From: Tardiphaga sp.
GTDB taxonomy: Bacteria; Pseudomonadota; Alphaproteobacteria; Rhizobiales; Xanthobacteraceae
NCBI GenBank assembly: GCA_028290355.1
Contig: JAQGKA010000122.1
Coordinates: 1 to 37,271 of the forward strand
DNA length: 37,271 nt
Direction: 5' to 3'
Shown here: positions 18,334 through 27,889 of the stretch, piece after piece
Layout of the letters: each line of letters begins with the position of its first letter
Position numbering within the stretch: the stretch's first letter is position 1
Position numbers and translations under genes: made by a program
Notes under the pieces: generated by a model
Told to the model about the DNA's origin: nothing
Databases searched by the model: none
The model's input: only the letters and a program-made list of their open reading frames with translations

Positions 18334-19161
18334 TCAAAGCCCGGTCGCGTTCAGCATCTGGTTCATGGTGCGCGACGGCTCTGCACAGCCGGCCTCGCCG
18401 ACAATTTTCGCAGGCACGCCGGCCACGGTGACGTTATGCGGTACCGGCTTGACGACCACCGAGCCCGCGGCGATCCGCGCGCAATGGCCGACTTCGATAT
18501 TGCCGAGAATTTTCGCGCCGGCGCCGATCAGTACGCCGTGCCTGATCTTCGGGTGACGGTCCTCGTTCTCCTTGCCGGTGCCGCCGAGCGTCACACCGTG
18601 CAGGATCGAGACGTCGTCCTCGATGACAGCGGTCTCGCCGACCACGAAGCCGGTGGCGTGATCCAAAAAGATTCCGCGACCAATCTTTGCGGCCGGATTG
18701 ATGTCGGTCTGGAATACCGCGGAGGACCTGCTCTGCAGGTACCAGGCAAAATCCTTGCGGCCCTTGTTGTGCAGCCAGTGCGCCAGGCGATGGGTCTGGA
18801 TCGCGTGAAAGCCCTTGAAGTACAAAAGCGGGTCGATGAAGCGCGTGGTGGCAGGATCGCGGTCGAACACCGCGACGAGGTCGGCGCGAAACGCGTTGCC
18901 GAGATCGGGCTCGTCGCGCAGCGCTTCGTCAAAGGTCTGGCGGATCAGATCGCCCGACAGCGCCGAATGATCGAGCCGCTCGGCGACACGATGCACCACC
19001 GATTCTTCCAGACGGTTGTGATGCAGCACGGTGGAGTAGATGAACGATGCCAGCTCCGGCTCGCGGTGGACGATGTCCTCCGCCTCGGTGCGAATGCGAT
19101 CCCAGATCGGATCGAGCGTTGCCAGTTTCGCGTTCTGCGGAATGAGGTTCTGTACGGCCAT
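18334..19161 (-). CDS. cysE: Serine O-acetyltransferase
   Basis: DPLLYFKGFHAIQTHRLAHWLHNKGRKDFAWYLQSRSSAVFQTDINPAAKIGRGIFLDHATGFVVGETAVI. Confidence 0.95.
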   Translation of the reverse strand: MAVQNLIPQNAKLATLDPIWDRIRTEAEDIVHREPELASFIYSTVLHHNRLEESVVHRVAERLDHSALSGDLIRQTFDEALRDEPDLGNAFRADLVAVFDRDPATTRFIDPLLYFKGFHAIQTHRLAHWLHNKGRKDFAWYLQSRSSAVFQTDINPAAKIGRGIFLDHATGFVVGETAVIEDDVSILHGVTLGGTGKENEDRHPKIRHGVLIGAGAKILGNIEVGHCARIAAGSVVVKPVPHNVTVAGVPAKIVGEAGCAEPSRTMNQMLNATGL

Positions 19162-19399
19162 GCTGGACTCGCAAATTCTCAATGTTCGGTCATGCACTAT
19201 AGCACAACGCGGGGTTCTGTCGCGACAGGCCTTGCGCCATGATGAACGCCGACTACCCGCGAACACCTGCTAAGGCATTGAATAAGCAGAAGTTCTCGGA
19301 CGATCCGCGAGCTGCCTCAGCGCGAGGCGTGCATCAGAAATGGGCGGCCGTTTGGTCAAAACAAGGTGTAGGCCAGCACCATCGTGCCAGTGACTGACA

Positions 19400-20155
19400 T
19401 CATACCCGGCGCGACAGGAAGTCCAGCACGCCTTCCTTGTAGACACGGTCGCCGACCGCACGCATGTGATCGCGGTTGGGGATGTCCAGCACCTCGGAGC
19501 CTTCGATCACCTGCTGCAATTCCTGCGCGGAGCCGGCGATCTCGTCGATGGTACCGACGGCGATCAACGTGGGTACCTTGATGCGCGCGGCTTCTTCCTG
19601 CGTCATCAGACGCCGCGATCCGCGCATGCAGGCGGCGAGCGCGAGGCGGTCGGAGCGGGTCTGGTCGGCGAAGGTGCGAAAGGTGCGGCCGACGGGATCC
19701 GTGACATCGTCGAGCGACGGCGCTTCCAGCGCGAGCGCGACATTTTCACCGGGGCCACCGCCCTTGATCAGGCCGATGCCGAGGCCTGCGATGATCGCAC
19801 TACGCAGCAACTGAGGCTGAGTTTCCGCGATCAGCGCCGTAATGCGAGCGCCCATCGAATAGCCCATCATATCGGCGCGTTCGATCTTCAGATGCGCCAT
19901 CAGCGCGCGGACGTCGCCGGCCAGCAGGCTTAGATGGTAGTCTTCCGGATCATACAGTTTCGTGGAATCGCCGTGGCCGCGATGATCGAGGGCGACGACG
20001 CGCTTGCCGTGCTTCTTCAGCTCCGAAACCCAGGTCGGATACACCCAGTTGACGTTCTTGCTGGAGGCGAAGCCGTGCACGAGCACGATCGGATCGCCCT
20101 CGCCTTCATCGAGATAGGCAATTTCAACATCGCCGTTGTGAAAGCTCGGCATCAA
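19400..20155 (-). CDS. Alpha/beta fold hydrolase
   Basis: GDPIVLVHGFASSKNVNWVYPTW, VALDHRGHGDSTK, MGYSMGARI nucleophile elbow. Confidence 0.93.
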   Translation of the reverse strand: MMPSFHNGDVEIAYLDEGEGDPIVLVHGFASSKNVNWVYPTWVSELKKHGKRVVALDHRGHGDSTKLYDPEDYHLSLLAGDVRALMAHLKIERADMMGYSMGARITALIAETQPQLLRSAIIAGLGIGLIKGGGPGENVALALEAPSLDDVTDPVGRTFRTFADQTRSDRLALAACMRGSRRLMTQEEAARIKVPTLIAVGTIDEIAGSAQELQQVIEGSEVLDIPNRDHMRAVGDRVYKEGVLDFLSRRV

Positions 20156-20203
20156 AAATTCCGTTTGTAATGGGGAATGGGTAATCGGCGGGAGGCGCGC
20201 AGT

Positions 20204-21352
20204 TTAGCCGTGCACGGCGATCGCCGCCAGTGTGGGAGGTAAGGCCATTTCGTGGCGGAGCCGCAGCTCATGGCGCAGCCGCCGCGCCTTGGAGCGCTGC
20301 AGCCACGACCAGGTGAGGCGTTCGGTAGTGGCCTTGATGGAAGAGAGAAATCCGAACAACGCCAGCAGCGCCCAGAACACCCACATGGTCAGGTTGAACG
20401 CGCCGGCCGCCAGCAGCAGCGCGCCGCGGCCGAACATTTTTATGATGGCGCGGGTCTGGCCGCCCTTCGATTCCGCGAGCTTTGCCGCGCGGGCCACGTC
20501 CTTTGGTCCCTCGGCGATGCGCAGCGTATCCAGCGCGCCGCGGGCGCCGGCCTTCTCGCTGACGCGGCCGACATCCTTCGCGAGGCGAACGAGCCCGCCG
20601 GCCTTCTCGGCGCGGAACGCGGCCTTCACCGCATCGATGGTTTTGCCCGGCCGCAGGATCGAGGCATCGGCCATCGCCGTCTGCAGCAGCGGCGTATCGA
20701 CGACGCTGCGCGCCGATCGCCCGGCCCAGACAGTAAGCCCCTCGCCGAGCCGCCCGACCTTGCGGGCGTCCTTGACCAGCGTCAGCCCGGCCCGCACCGG
20801 CGCAACGCCGCCGACGGTGACATAGGTCGCGGCCGTCACCGCAAGGCCGGCAGCGGCGAGGCCCAGAATCAGATGATCGGTGTCCTCGCCCATGGCGAGA
20901 TGCTTGCCTTCGCGGACGACGTCGCGGATGTCGCCAAACACGAACAGATCGCCGGCCACGGTACCCGACATGCTGCCGACATCGTCGGCATTGCCGGTGA
21001 CGAAGCCGGTGGCGAATTTACTGGCGAAATGCGAGGCGGAATTCTCTTCGGCCACGGCATCGCTGACGCGCTTCGTCAGCTCCTCGGGCAGCACGACATT
21101 CTTGGCAGCTGCAACCTCGACAAAGCTCTTCGCCAGATCGGCATCCCCAGCCGCCAGCGCGTCCTCGATATTGCGCCTCAGCACCGCCGGATCATTCTTC
21201 AGTGCGGAATTGACCTGGGCGTCGGCCAGCGCCACGGGGTCATCCTGCGCCGCCAGTACGGCGCCGGCATCATGGGCACGCGGCCACAGCAGCAGGCCGA
21301 CGGTGGCGCAGACCGCTATTCCCGTCAGTGCTGTGTCGATCCGGAACCACAT
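20204..21352 (-). CDS. Hypothetical membrane protein
   Basis: N-terminal TM (ALTGIAVCATVGLLLWP), internal glycine-rich membrane segments, C-terminal TM; start ATG at 21352. Confidence 0.8.
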   Translation of the reverse strand: MWFRIDTALTGIAVCATVGLLLWPRAHDAGAVLAAQDDPVALADAQVNSALKNDPAVLRRNIEDALAAGDADLAKSFVEVAAAKNVVLPEELTKRVSDAVAEENSASHFASKFATGFVTGNADDVGSMSGTVAGDLFVFGDIRDVVREGKHLAMGEDTDHLILGLAAAGLAVTAATYVTVGGVAPVRAGLTLVKDARKVGRLGEGLTVWAGRSARSVVDTPLLQTAMADASILRPGKTIDAVKAAFRAEKAGGLVRLAKDVGRVSEKAGARGALDTLRIAEGPKDVARAAKLAESKGGQTRAIIKMFGRGALLLAAGAFNLTMWVFWALLALFGFLSSIKATTERLTWSWLQRSKARRLRHELRLRHEMALPPTLAAIAVHG

Positions 21353-21587
21353 TGCGCGCAAAACCCTATCTCTGCACCTCTTGGACAGGTGGTGTGCCGT
21401 TTTTGCGACACAACTGCCCCGACGAAAGAAGGGCTTCTCGAACACACCAGGATTGTGTCGAATTTGCCCCAAGCAATGAACCATTCGTGGCCTAGGAATC
21501 AGCACCAGCGGCCAGTATGGTGCGCCGCACTGAATGGCGCGAGACCCCTGTTTAAGTCCGCAGCCGTTGCGAGCAAAGGTAGAGAAG

Positions 21588-21833
21588 ATGTCCGACCACG
21601 TCGTTCCGCACTTTCACAATGATGCCGGCGTTCCGATCATCGAGATCGGTTCGAAGGAGTTCATGTGTGTGGGCGCCAATCCGCCGTTCGATCATCCGCA
21701 CGTCTTCCTCGACCTCGGCAACGACAACGAGATCATCTGCCCGTATTGCTCGACGCTGTATCGCTTCGCCGCTGATCTCGGCCCCGGTGCGGCCCGCCCG
21801 CCGGAATGCGTGGTGCACGACAAGGTCGCCTGA
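21588..21833 (+). CDS. Zinc-finger (CHCC, NDUFS6-like) domain protein
   Basis: FMCVGANPPFDHPHVFLDLGNDNEIICPYCSTLYRF. Confidence 0.92.
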   Translation: MSDHVVPHFHNDAGVPIIEIGSKEFMCVGANPPFDHPHVFLDLGNDNEIICPYCSTLYRFAADLGPGAARPPECVVHDKVA

Positions 21834-21842
21834 TCCCACACG

Positions 21843-23042
21843 ATGGCTCTGTCGCGCACCATCGTCATCGCTGGTGCCGGCATCGGCGGATTGACGGCAG
21901 CGCTGGCGCTCGCCGCCAGGGGATTTCGCATCCTCATCCTTGAGAAGGCCGAACGGCTGGAGGAAGCCGGCGCCGGGTTGCAGCTGTCGCCCAATGCCAG
22001 CCGGGTGCTGATCGACCTCGGCCTGCAGCCTCGCCTCGCCCCGCACCTCATGACGCCCGATGCCGTCAGCATCATGAGCGCGCGCAGCGGCGGCGAGGTG
22101 ATCCGCCTGCCGCTCGGCATCGCGGGCGAATTCCACGCCGCCGCACCCTACTGGCTGATCCATCGCGCCGATCTGCAATCCGCGCTGCTGGCTGAAGTGA
22201 ACAACCATCCCGGCATCGAATTGCGGCTCGGCTGCCAGTTCGAGGATTTTGATGTCCATTCCACCGACGTCGTGGTCGGCCATCGCAAGGGCGTGGCGCG
22301 CGAACACGAACCGGCGCTGGCGCTGATCGGGGCCGACGGCGTCTGGTCCGCGGTGCGACAGCAGCTGTTTCCCGACACCCAGGCGGAATTCGCCGGGCTG
22401 ATTGCCTGGCGCGGCACCATCGACGCCAGGCAATTGCCGCGCGAGCTGACACCGCACCGCGTGCAGCTATGGATGGGTCCGAAGGCACATCTGGTGGCCT
22501 ATCCGATGTCGTCAGGCAAACAGATCAACGTGGTGGCAATCATGCCCGGCGCCTGGAACAGGCCAGGCTGGAGCGCGCCGGGCGACCCCGCCGAGATCAA
22601 GAACCATTTTGCGGCGTCGCGCTGGCCGGACAATGCCCGATTGATGATCGGCGCCGTCGACGACTGGCGGCGCTGGGCGCTGTTCACCATGCGCGACGGC
22701 GGGGTCTGGCACAAAGGCCCGGTGGCACTGCTCGGCGATGCCGCGCACGCCATGCTGCCCTTCGCAGCCCAAGGGGCCGGCATGGCGATCGAAGACGCCG
22801 CAGTGCTGGCAAAATGCTGCGGCGAATTCATCGACGATCCCGCCAACATTGCGGTGGCGCTGCAACGCTATGCAATGATGCGCCGCTCACGCGTCGGAAG
22901 GGTTCAGCGCACGGCGCGGCAATCCGGACAGATCTATCACCTCCGCGGGCCGATGGCGCTGGCGCGCGACCTGACCATGCGGGCATTGGGCGCGCCGCGG
23001 CTGCAGGCGCGGCAGGACTGGATCTACGACTGGAAGCTGTGA
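21843..23042 (+). CDS. FAD-dependent monooxygenase (salicylate hydroxylase-like)
   Basis: IVIAGAGIGGLTAALALAARGFRILILEKAERLEEAGAGLQLSPNASRVL; LLGDAAHAMLPFAAQGAGMAIEDAAVLAKC. Confidence 0.94.
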   Translation: MALSRTIVIAGAGIGGLTAALALAARGFRILILEKAERLEEAGAGLQLSPNASRVLIDLGLQPRLAPHLMTPDAVSIMSARSGGEVIRLPLGIAGEFHAAAPYWLIHRADLQSALLAEVNNHPGIELRLGCQFEDFDVHSTDVVVGHRKGVAREHEPALALIGADGVWSAVRQQLFPDTQAEFAGLIAWRGTIDARQLPRELTPHRVQLWMGPKAHLVAYPMSSGKQINVVAIMPGAWNRPGWSAPGDPAEIKNHFAASRWPDNARLMIGAVDDWRRWALFTMRDGGVWHKGPVALLGDAAHAMLPFAAQGAGMAIEDAAVLAKCCGEFIDDPANIAVALQRYAMMRRSRVGRVQRTARQSGQIYHLRGPMALARDLTMRALGAPRLQARQDWIYDWKL

Positions 23043-23075
23043 GGCACTACACCGCCGGCGCCAGACCTCGGCGCC

Positions 23076-23504
23076 CTAATCGATCGCGCTGCTGGAGCGT
23101 TTGCGGGCGCTCTTGGGCGGCGTCGGCGCGACGGGCGTCGCCACCACCGGTGCGCTGGCCACGCATTTGCTGCGCTGCCAGTTCTCTTCCGCAAGCTTCG
23201 CCGATGCCCGCGCCGAGATGTAATCGTTACGGTAGGCGAGTTCGCCGACCACCGATCCGGCGGCGCCGGTCTCGGCCTTGTCGATCAGCCCCTGCAATTC
23301 CGCGGTCCGCGCGGCCAGCGCCTTGCGCTCGGTTTCGAGCTGCTTGCAGTCATACAGGTTATATTTCGCGGGATCGACGAAGGCCCCCGACGCAAAACTG
23401 TCGCCGAGCCCGGCGCAGCCGCCGAGACCAGCGCCGAGCTCCAGCAACGACGCCAAAGCGGCGGCGCGGGCAAGCAGATGAAGATGGTAACGGCGATCGA
23501 TCAT
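23076..23504 (-). CDS. Hypothetical lipoprotein
   Basis: Signal peptide with a lipobox-like LGGC, Cys and coiled-coil region; start ATG at 23504. Confidence 0.7.
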   Translation of the reverse strand: MIDRRYHLHLLARAAALASLLELGAGLGGCAGLGDSFASGAFVDPAKYNLYDCKQLETERKALAARTAELQGLIDKAETGAAGSVVGELAYRNDYISARASAKLAEENWQRSKCVASAPVVATPVAPTPPKSARKRSSSAID

Positions 23505-23724
23505 ATGGCTTGGTAACCCGACAACATTGAAGTTGCGTAAAGCAGCGCGAGGTGACCGGATTGAGGCCGACCGGACCTCGAATCCGGACCCGGATCCTGC
23601 GATATGCGTCGTTATACCCGCCCCGATCCCCAAGGCCAGGTCGCCTCCGACGAGAAGCGCAGCCAGCCCAACTGCTGGCTTGGTCGATCAACGGCCCGTG
23701 ACCTTCGCGCCGGGATGTCCGGGG

Positions 23725-24714
23725 TCAAACGCCCTCATAGACCAGCCGGGTGAAGAAGCCCGAATCGATCACGAACTGTCCCCACTTGGCATCGAACGCG
23801 GCAGTCGGCTTGGCCGCGACCGTCTCGTCGCGCGACCTGCCCTGTTTTTTGAGCGCCGCAACATTGTCGCGGATGGCGACGAGCATGTCGCGGAATTCCT
23901 TGAGCTCTGCCTTGTTGCTGACCGGCTTGCCGTGGCCCGGGATGATGATCGTGTCGTCCCGCGTCGCGGCGAGATTGGCATCGGACGCAGCGATCATTCC
24001 ATTGATGCTGCCGCCCGTCGAATAATCGATGAACGGATAGATGCCGTTCCAATAGGTGTCGCCGACGTGAACGACGTTCGCTTCGGCAAACGTCACCGAG
24101 ATGTCGCTGTCGGTATGCGCAGACCCATAGTGCTTCAGATGGATCGAAGCGCTGTTGAGCTTGAGGCTGTGCTCCTTCGCAAAGACCTCGCTGGGGATTG
24201 CACCTGGCGCCGAAGGAAGAAAATTATAATCCCAGTCTTCAACGCGCTGGATGCCGGACAAGTGCTTGCGGGTGTTGTTCTGGGCGATAATTTTCGCGCC
24301 GGCCGCATGCAGCCATGCATTGCCGTCCGCATGATCGAAGTGCCAGTGGGTATTGATGAGGCGCGTCACCGGATCGGCACCGAGATCGGCGAGAGCCTTG
24401 GTGAGCTGCGGGCGCGATACGCCGATGCCGGCATCGACAAGCAGTTTGCCGTCGGAGCCCGTAAGCACGGCGATATTGCCACCGGAGCCCTCCAGCACGC
24501 TGACGTTGTTTCGCAATTTGTAAGTCACGATCGGCGAAGCAGCGGCACTGTCCTTGATCAGGCTGACGAGGCCGCGGGCTTCCGCGAAGGCCTCACGCGG
24601 CGTGAGCCAGCCTTTGGTGGCGGCATATGTCGCTCCGGCCACACAACAGAAACAGAAGTGCCGGCGTGAAAACAGATTTGGCTGCGCAAGCGTCATGACT
24701 CTTCCTCGTTTCAT
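23725..24714 (-). CDS. MBL fold metallo-hydrolase with Tat-like signal
   Basis: SRRHFCFCC Tat-like start; LINTHWHFDHADGNAWLHAAGAKIIA metal-binding motif; GHGKPV. Confidence 0.92.
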   Translation of the reverse strand: MKRGRVMTLAQPNLFSRRHFCFCCVAGATYAATKGWLTPREAFAEARGLVSLIKDSAAASPIVTYKLRNNVSVLEGSGGNIAVLTGSDGKLLVDAGIGVSRPQLTKALADLGADPVTRLINTHWHFDHADGNAWLHAAGAKIIAQNNTRKHLSGIQRVEDWDYNFLPSAPGAIPSEVFAKEHSLKLNSASIHLKHYGSAHTDSDISVTFAEANVVHVGDTYWNGIYPFIDYSTGGSINGMIAASDANLAATRDDTIIIPGHGKPVSNKAELKEFRDMLVAIRDNVAALKKQGRSRDETVAAKPTAAFDAKWGQFVIDSGFFTRLVYEGV

Positions 24715-24954
24715 TCTGCTGGGGAGTTCATCTCATTGGCGGCGACGTTGGATTTCGCGCAAGCTGAAGCTAGTCAGATTCATGGTCGGGCTTTGGCTCA
24801 GAGTTTGGTTTAATGTGTGAAAGCAACAGTGGCTGTCTTCACCGTCCGATCACAGCCGAGCCGCTGGATTTCGCCCAAGCGTGTCGATTTTTAAACCGAT
24901 TTTCCTCACGTACAATCGCGCGCTCATTGCCTTGCTAACCTGACGGAGGTGGGA

Positions 24955-25311
24955 ATGAATAACTACAGGACCAGATGGCATGGACTTTATGCCGAATACG
25001 TTGAACAGTCCGTGCAAGCCGTCTTCGGCCACGTCGAGAGAATCATCGTCGGTACCTTGATTGTATCGGCCGGCACACACGTCTCGACGAATGAGCCCGC
25101 CATCATGCTGTTCGGCTATTTGCGCCACGGTCTGGTGGGCCGAGGCGTCGAATTGTTCGGCGTCATTCTCCTGTTTCTCAATTTTCTCGACGGCTTGTAC
25201 CGGCTCTCCAAGTCGGAGTGGCATTCGGCACTCCAGATCATCATGTCGATCTGCTACATCGCGTTGTCCGTGCGCCTCGTGCAGCTCATCCTCGCATTTC
25301 GCGGCGAATAG
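24955..25311 (+). CDS. Hypothetical membrane protein
   Basis: Strong Shine-Dalgarno GGAGG before the ATG at 24955; several hydrophobic segments. Confidence 0.75.
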   Translation: MNNYRTRWHGLYAEYVEQSVQAVFGHVERIIVGTLIVSAGTHVSTNEPAIMLFGYLRHGLVGRGVELFGVILLFLNFLDGLYRLSKSEWHSALQIIMSICYIALSVRLVQLILAFRGE

Positions 25312-25318
25312 CCGCCGC

Positions 25319-25348
25319 GCAGAACTGCTGCGCACGCAACAGTTCTGC
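25319..25348. terminator. Hairpin between convergent genes
   Basis: GCAGAACTG (25319-25327) / CAGTTCTGC (25340-25348). Confidence 0.5.
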
Positions 25349-25394
25349 GAACTGCGATCAAACCGCCTGAAGCGAGCTGACGATCGGGCTGGTT

Positions 25395-25634
25395 CTACCA
25401 GCACCTGCGGACAAACACGCAGCCATTCGGACCGCAGGTGCGCACGCGCCGGCACCCGCCATAGCGATTACCGCGATAGACACTGCGACGATAGACATAT
25501 GCCTGCTCAATGAGCGAATTGGCCGATGCGGCGTTTGCGATTGCCGCACCGTTCATAGGAGCGGCGACGGATCCTGTCGCGCCGGCAAAAGCAAGACAAG
25601 CGAAAGCCAGGATTCCAAGCGCAATTCGTTTCAT
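25395..25634 (-). CDS. Small secreted Cys/Arg-rich protein
   Basis: Signal peptide MKRIALGILAFACLAFAGATGSVAA; mature CRRVRTCGPNGCVFVRRCW. Confidence 0.75.
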   Translation of the reverse strand: MKRIALGILAFACLAFAGATGSVAAPMNGAAIANAASANSLIEQAYVYRRSVYRGNRYGGCRRVRTCGPNGCVFVRRCW

Positions 25635-25708
25635 ACGCGTTCTCCCTCTCTCTTTTTTATCGCTTCCCAGCGGAAATCGCGAACGTCAGCCCAATGGACT
25701 CAACAAGT

Positions 25709-26497
25709 TCAGCGCAATCCGAGCATCGCACTTTGGCAAGTCGGGGAAAGCGACGCTGCGTTTGCTCGCAAGCATTCGACAGCCCGTCCGCCGCCAAGCG
25801 GGACGTTGCTGCAATAGGTGCGGAAATCTCCGCCGCAAGCCGACCGGACAAGCATGATTTCCCGGCGCGGAGAAATGGCGCGCATCGGAACGACCGGCGC
25901 GGCACCGACAGTCGTTGGCGCGGGGCTGGCCGTGCTCGCCGCAGATCCGGCTGCCGCCGGAGCACCGCCCACGGCGCTGACAGCCTGCTGACAAGGCTGC
26001 GAAAGTTTGGCCGAGTTGGTTTGCAGGCAGCTCAACGCGGCGGCTCCGCCGGGCGGGATACTTGCGCAATTCGCTTCATAGTCCGAGCGGCAGACCTGAC
26101 GTATCGTGTCGGTCTGCGCCTGACTGGGCTGTTGCTTTGGCGCAGCAGCAGTCGCTGCTTTTGGCGCCGCGGCTGCAGGAGTTGCTGCGGCTTTGGGCGC
26201 GGAAGCCGGCGCTGCAGCAGCGGGCGTTGCAACCGATGGCTTGTCGATCGCGCTCACGGCCGTCTGACATGAGGCCGACAGACTCGCCATGTTTTTCTGC
26301 AAGCACATCAGTGCCGGTTTGCCCCCCGTCGGGACGCTCGCACAATGCGCCTCGTAATCAGAGCGACATTCCTCGCGGATCGCATTGCGTTGCGCCGATG
26401 TCGGCTGCTGCGATGCAGCAGGAATTGTTAGGACAACTAAACTTGTCGAGATAACAGCAAGCAGCGCCGCCAGGCGGCGTTCAAGACCTTTGGTCAT
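25709..26497 (-). CDS. Secreted protein with three Cys-rich (GLG1-like) repeats
   Basis: Three copies of (I/V)R-x2-C-x2-D(Y/F)-x3-C-x5-GG-x3-(L/V)xCL-x2-N-x3-L-x3-C; signal peptide; start ATG at 26497 after GGAG. Confidence 0.85.
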   Translation of the reverse strand: MTKGLERRLAALLAVISTSLVVLTIPAASQQPTSAQRNAIREECRSDYEAHCASVPTGGKPALMCLQKNMASLSASCQTAVSAIDKPSVATPAAAAPASAPKAAATPAAAAPKAATAAAPKQQPSQAQTDTIRQVCRSDYEANCASIPPGGAAALSCLQTNSAKLSQPCQQAVSAVGGAPAAAGSAASTASPAPTTVGAAPVVPMRAISPRREIMLVRSACGGDFRTYCSNVPLGGGRAVECLRANAASLSPTCQSAMLGLR

Positions 26498-26678
26498 TTT
26501 GATCTCCAATGCTTTGCCTGGTTCAGGACGTGTCAGCAGCAAATTAAATCAAGCGGCGACGAGCAGAGACCTCAATGGCCAAAGACTGCCCGCTTTTGAA
26601 TTTTCCGGCAAGAAGAATGTGCTATTAATCGAGCGAGCGGGCCTGCTTGCCGAAACATGTCGACAGGGAGGAAGGGGA

Positions 26679-27881
26679 ATGGAGTCCTTTCATTTGCTGC
26701 CCGATGTTGAGCCTCGGAGTTCTGCGAGGTTTTCAAGATATTCCACGCAACGCATCGCTCTCGCTTTGGCCGCACTCGGCCTTCTCACGGCATGCGAACA
26801 AAACAGTTTCGTTCCGCCGTCTCCGCCAACCGTCGAGGTTGCGCAGCCCGTTCAGAAAGCAATCACGCGTTATCTTGAAGCAACCGGCAACACCGCGCCG
26901 ATCAAGACGGTCGATCTCGTGGCACGCGTGCAAGGCGTCTTGCAGTCCATCAACTACAAGGATGGAACGTTCGTAAAGGAAGGCACTACGCTTTTCACGA
27001 TCGAACCCGAGACCTACAAGCTGAAGCTGGATCAGGCCCAAGCATCTGAGGCGGGCCTTCAGGCCCTGCTGAAACAAACCGAGGCCGAATTCAAGCGACA
27101 GTCGGATCTCGTCTCCAAACAATTTGCGTCGCAAGCCACATTCGAGCAGGCAACTGCCGCACGCGACAGCGCTCAGGCAAACCTGCAGCAGGCTCAGGTC
27201 AGCACCAAGATCGCAGCCGTCAACTACGGCTACACCAATGTGACGGCGCCGTTCGACGGCATCGTGACCGCGCATCTGGTTTCGGTCGGCGAGCTCGTGG
27301 GTGCCGCGTCGCCGACCCAGCTCGCGACGATTGTGCAGCTCGATCCGATTTATGTGAACTTCAATGTCAGCGAGCAGGACGTTCTGCGCATCCGCGCGGA
27401 AGCTGTGAGAAAGGGACTGAAGCCGACCGATCTTCTGAGCATTCCCATCGAGGTTGGCTTGCAAACGGAAACGGGCTACCCGCATGTCGGCAAGCTCGAC
27501 TACGCCGCACCGACGGTTAATCAATCGACGGGAACGCTCGCGGTTCGCGGTGTCCTGCCGAACGAGAATCGCGTGTTGCTGCCGGGCTATTTCGTCCGCG
27601 TCCGCGTTCCCGTCGATGAGTCGGCGAAGGCATTGCTGGTCCCCGACGTTGCATTGGGCAGCGATCAGGCCGGCCGGTACGTTCTAGCCGTCAACAAAGA
27701 CGATGTCGTCGAACAGCGCAAAGTGGAGGCCGGTCCGCTCGATGGCAATCTGCGTGTCATCGAAAAGGGACTGGCGCCCGAAGATCGCGTGGTGATTGCC
27801 GGCATTCTGCGCGCCATTCCCGGCCAGAAGGTGAATCCAAAGGTCCAGACGATCGAGCAGCCCCGCGCGTCAGCCAACTAG
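26679..27881 (+). CDS. RND efflux transporter periplasmic adaptor subunit (lipoprotein)
   Basis: Lipobox LLTAC; TVDLVARVQGVLQSINYKDGTFVKEGTTLFTIEPETYKLKLDQAQA; APFDGIVTAHLVSVGELVG. Confidence 0.94.
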   Translation: MESFHLLPDVEPRSSARFSRYSTQRIALALAALGLLTACEQNSFVPPSPPTVEVAQPVQKAITRYLEATGNTAPIKTVDLVARVQGVLQSINYKDGTFVKEGTTLFTIEPETYKLKLDQAQASEAGLQALLKQTEAEFKRQSDLVSKQFASQATFEQATAARDSAQANLQQAQVSTKIAAVNYGYTNVTAPFDGIVTAHLVSVGELVGAASPTQLATIVQLDPIYVNFNVSEQDVLRIRAEAVRKGLKPTDLLSIPIEVGLQTETGYPHVGKLDYAAPTVNQSTGTLAVRGVLPNENRVLLPGYFVRVRVPVDESAKALLVPDVALGSDQAGRYVLAVNKDDVVEQRKVEAGPLDGNLRVIEKGLAPEDRVVIAGILRAIPGQKVNPKVQTIEQPRASAN

Positions 27882-27889
27882 GATCGCGC

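Noticed and set aside
20252-21622. 456-aa plus-strand ORF
   Set aside because: Antisense to the membrane protein at 20204-21352; low-complexity Gln/Arg/Gly composition.
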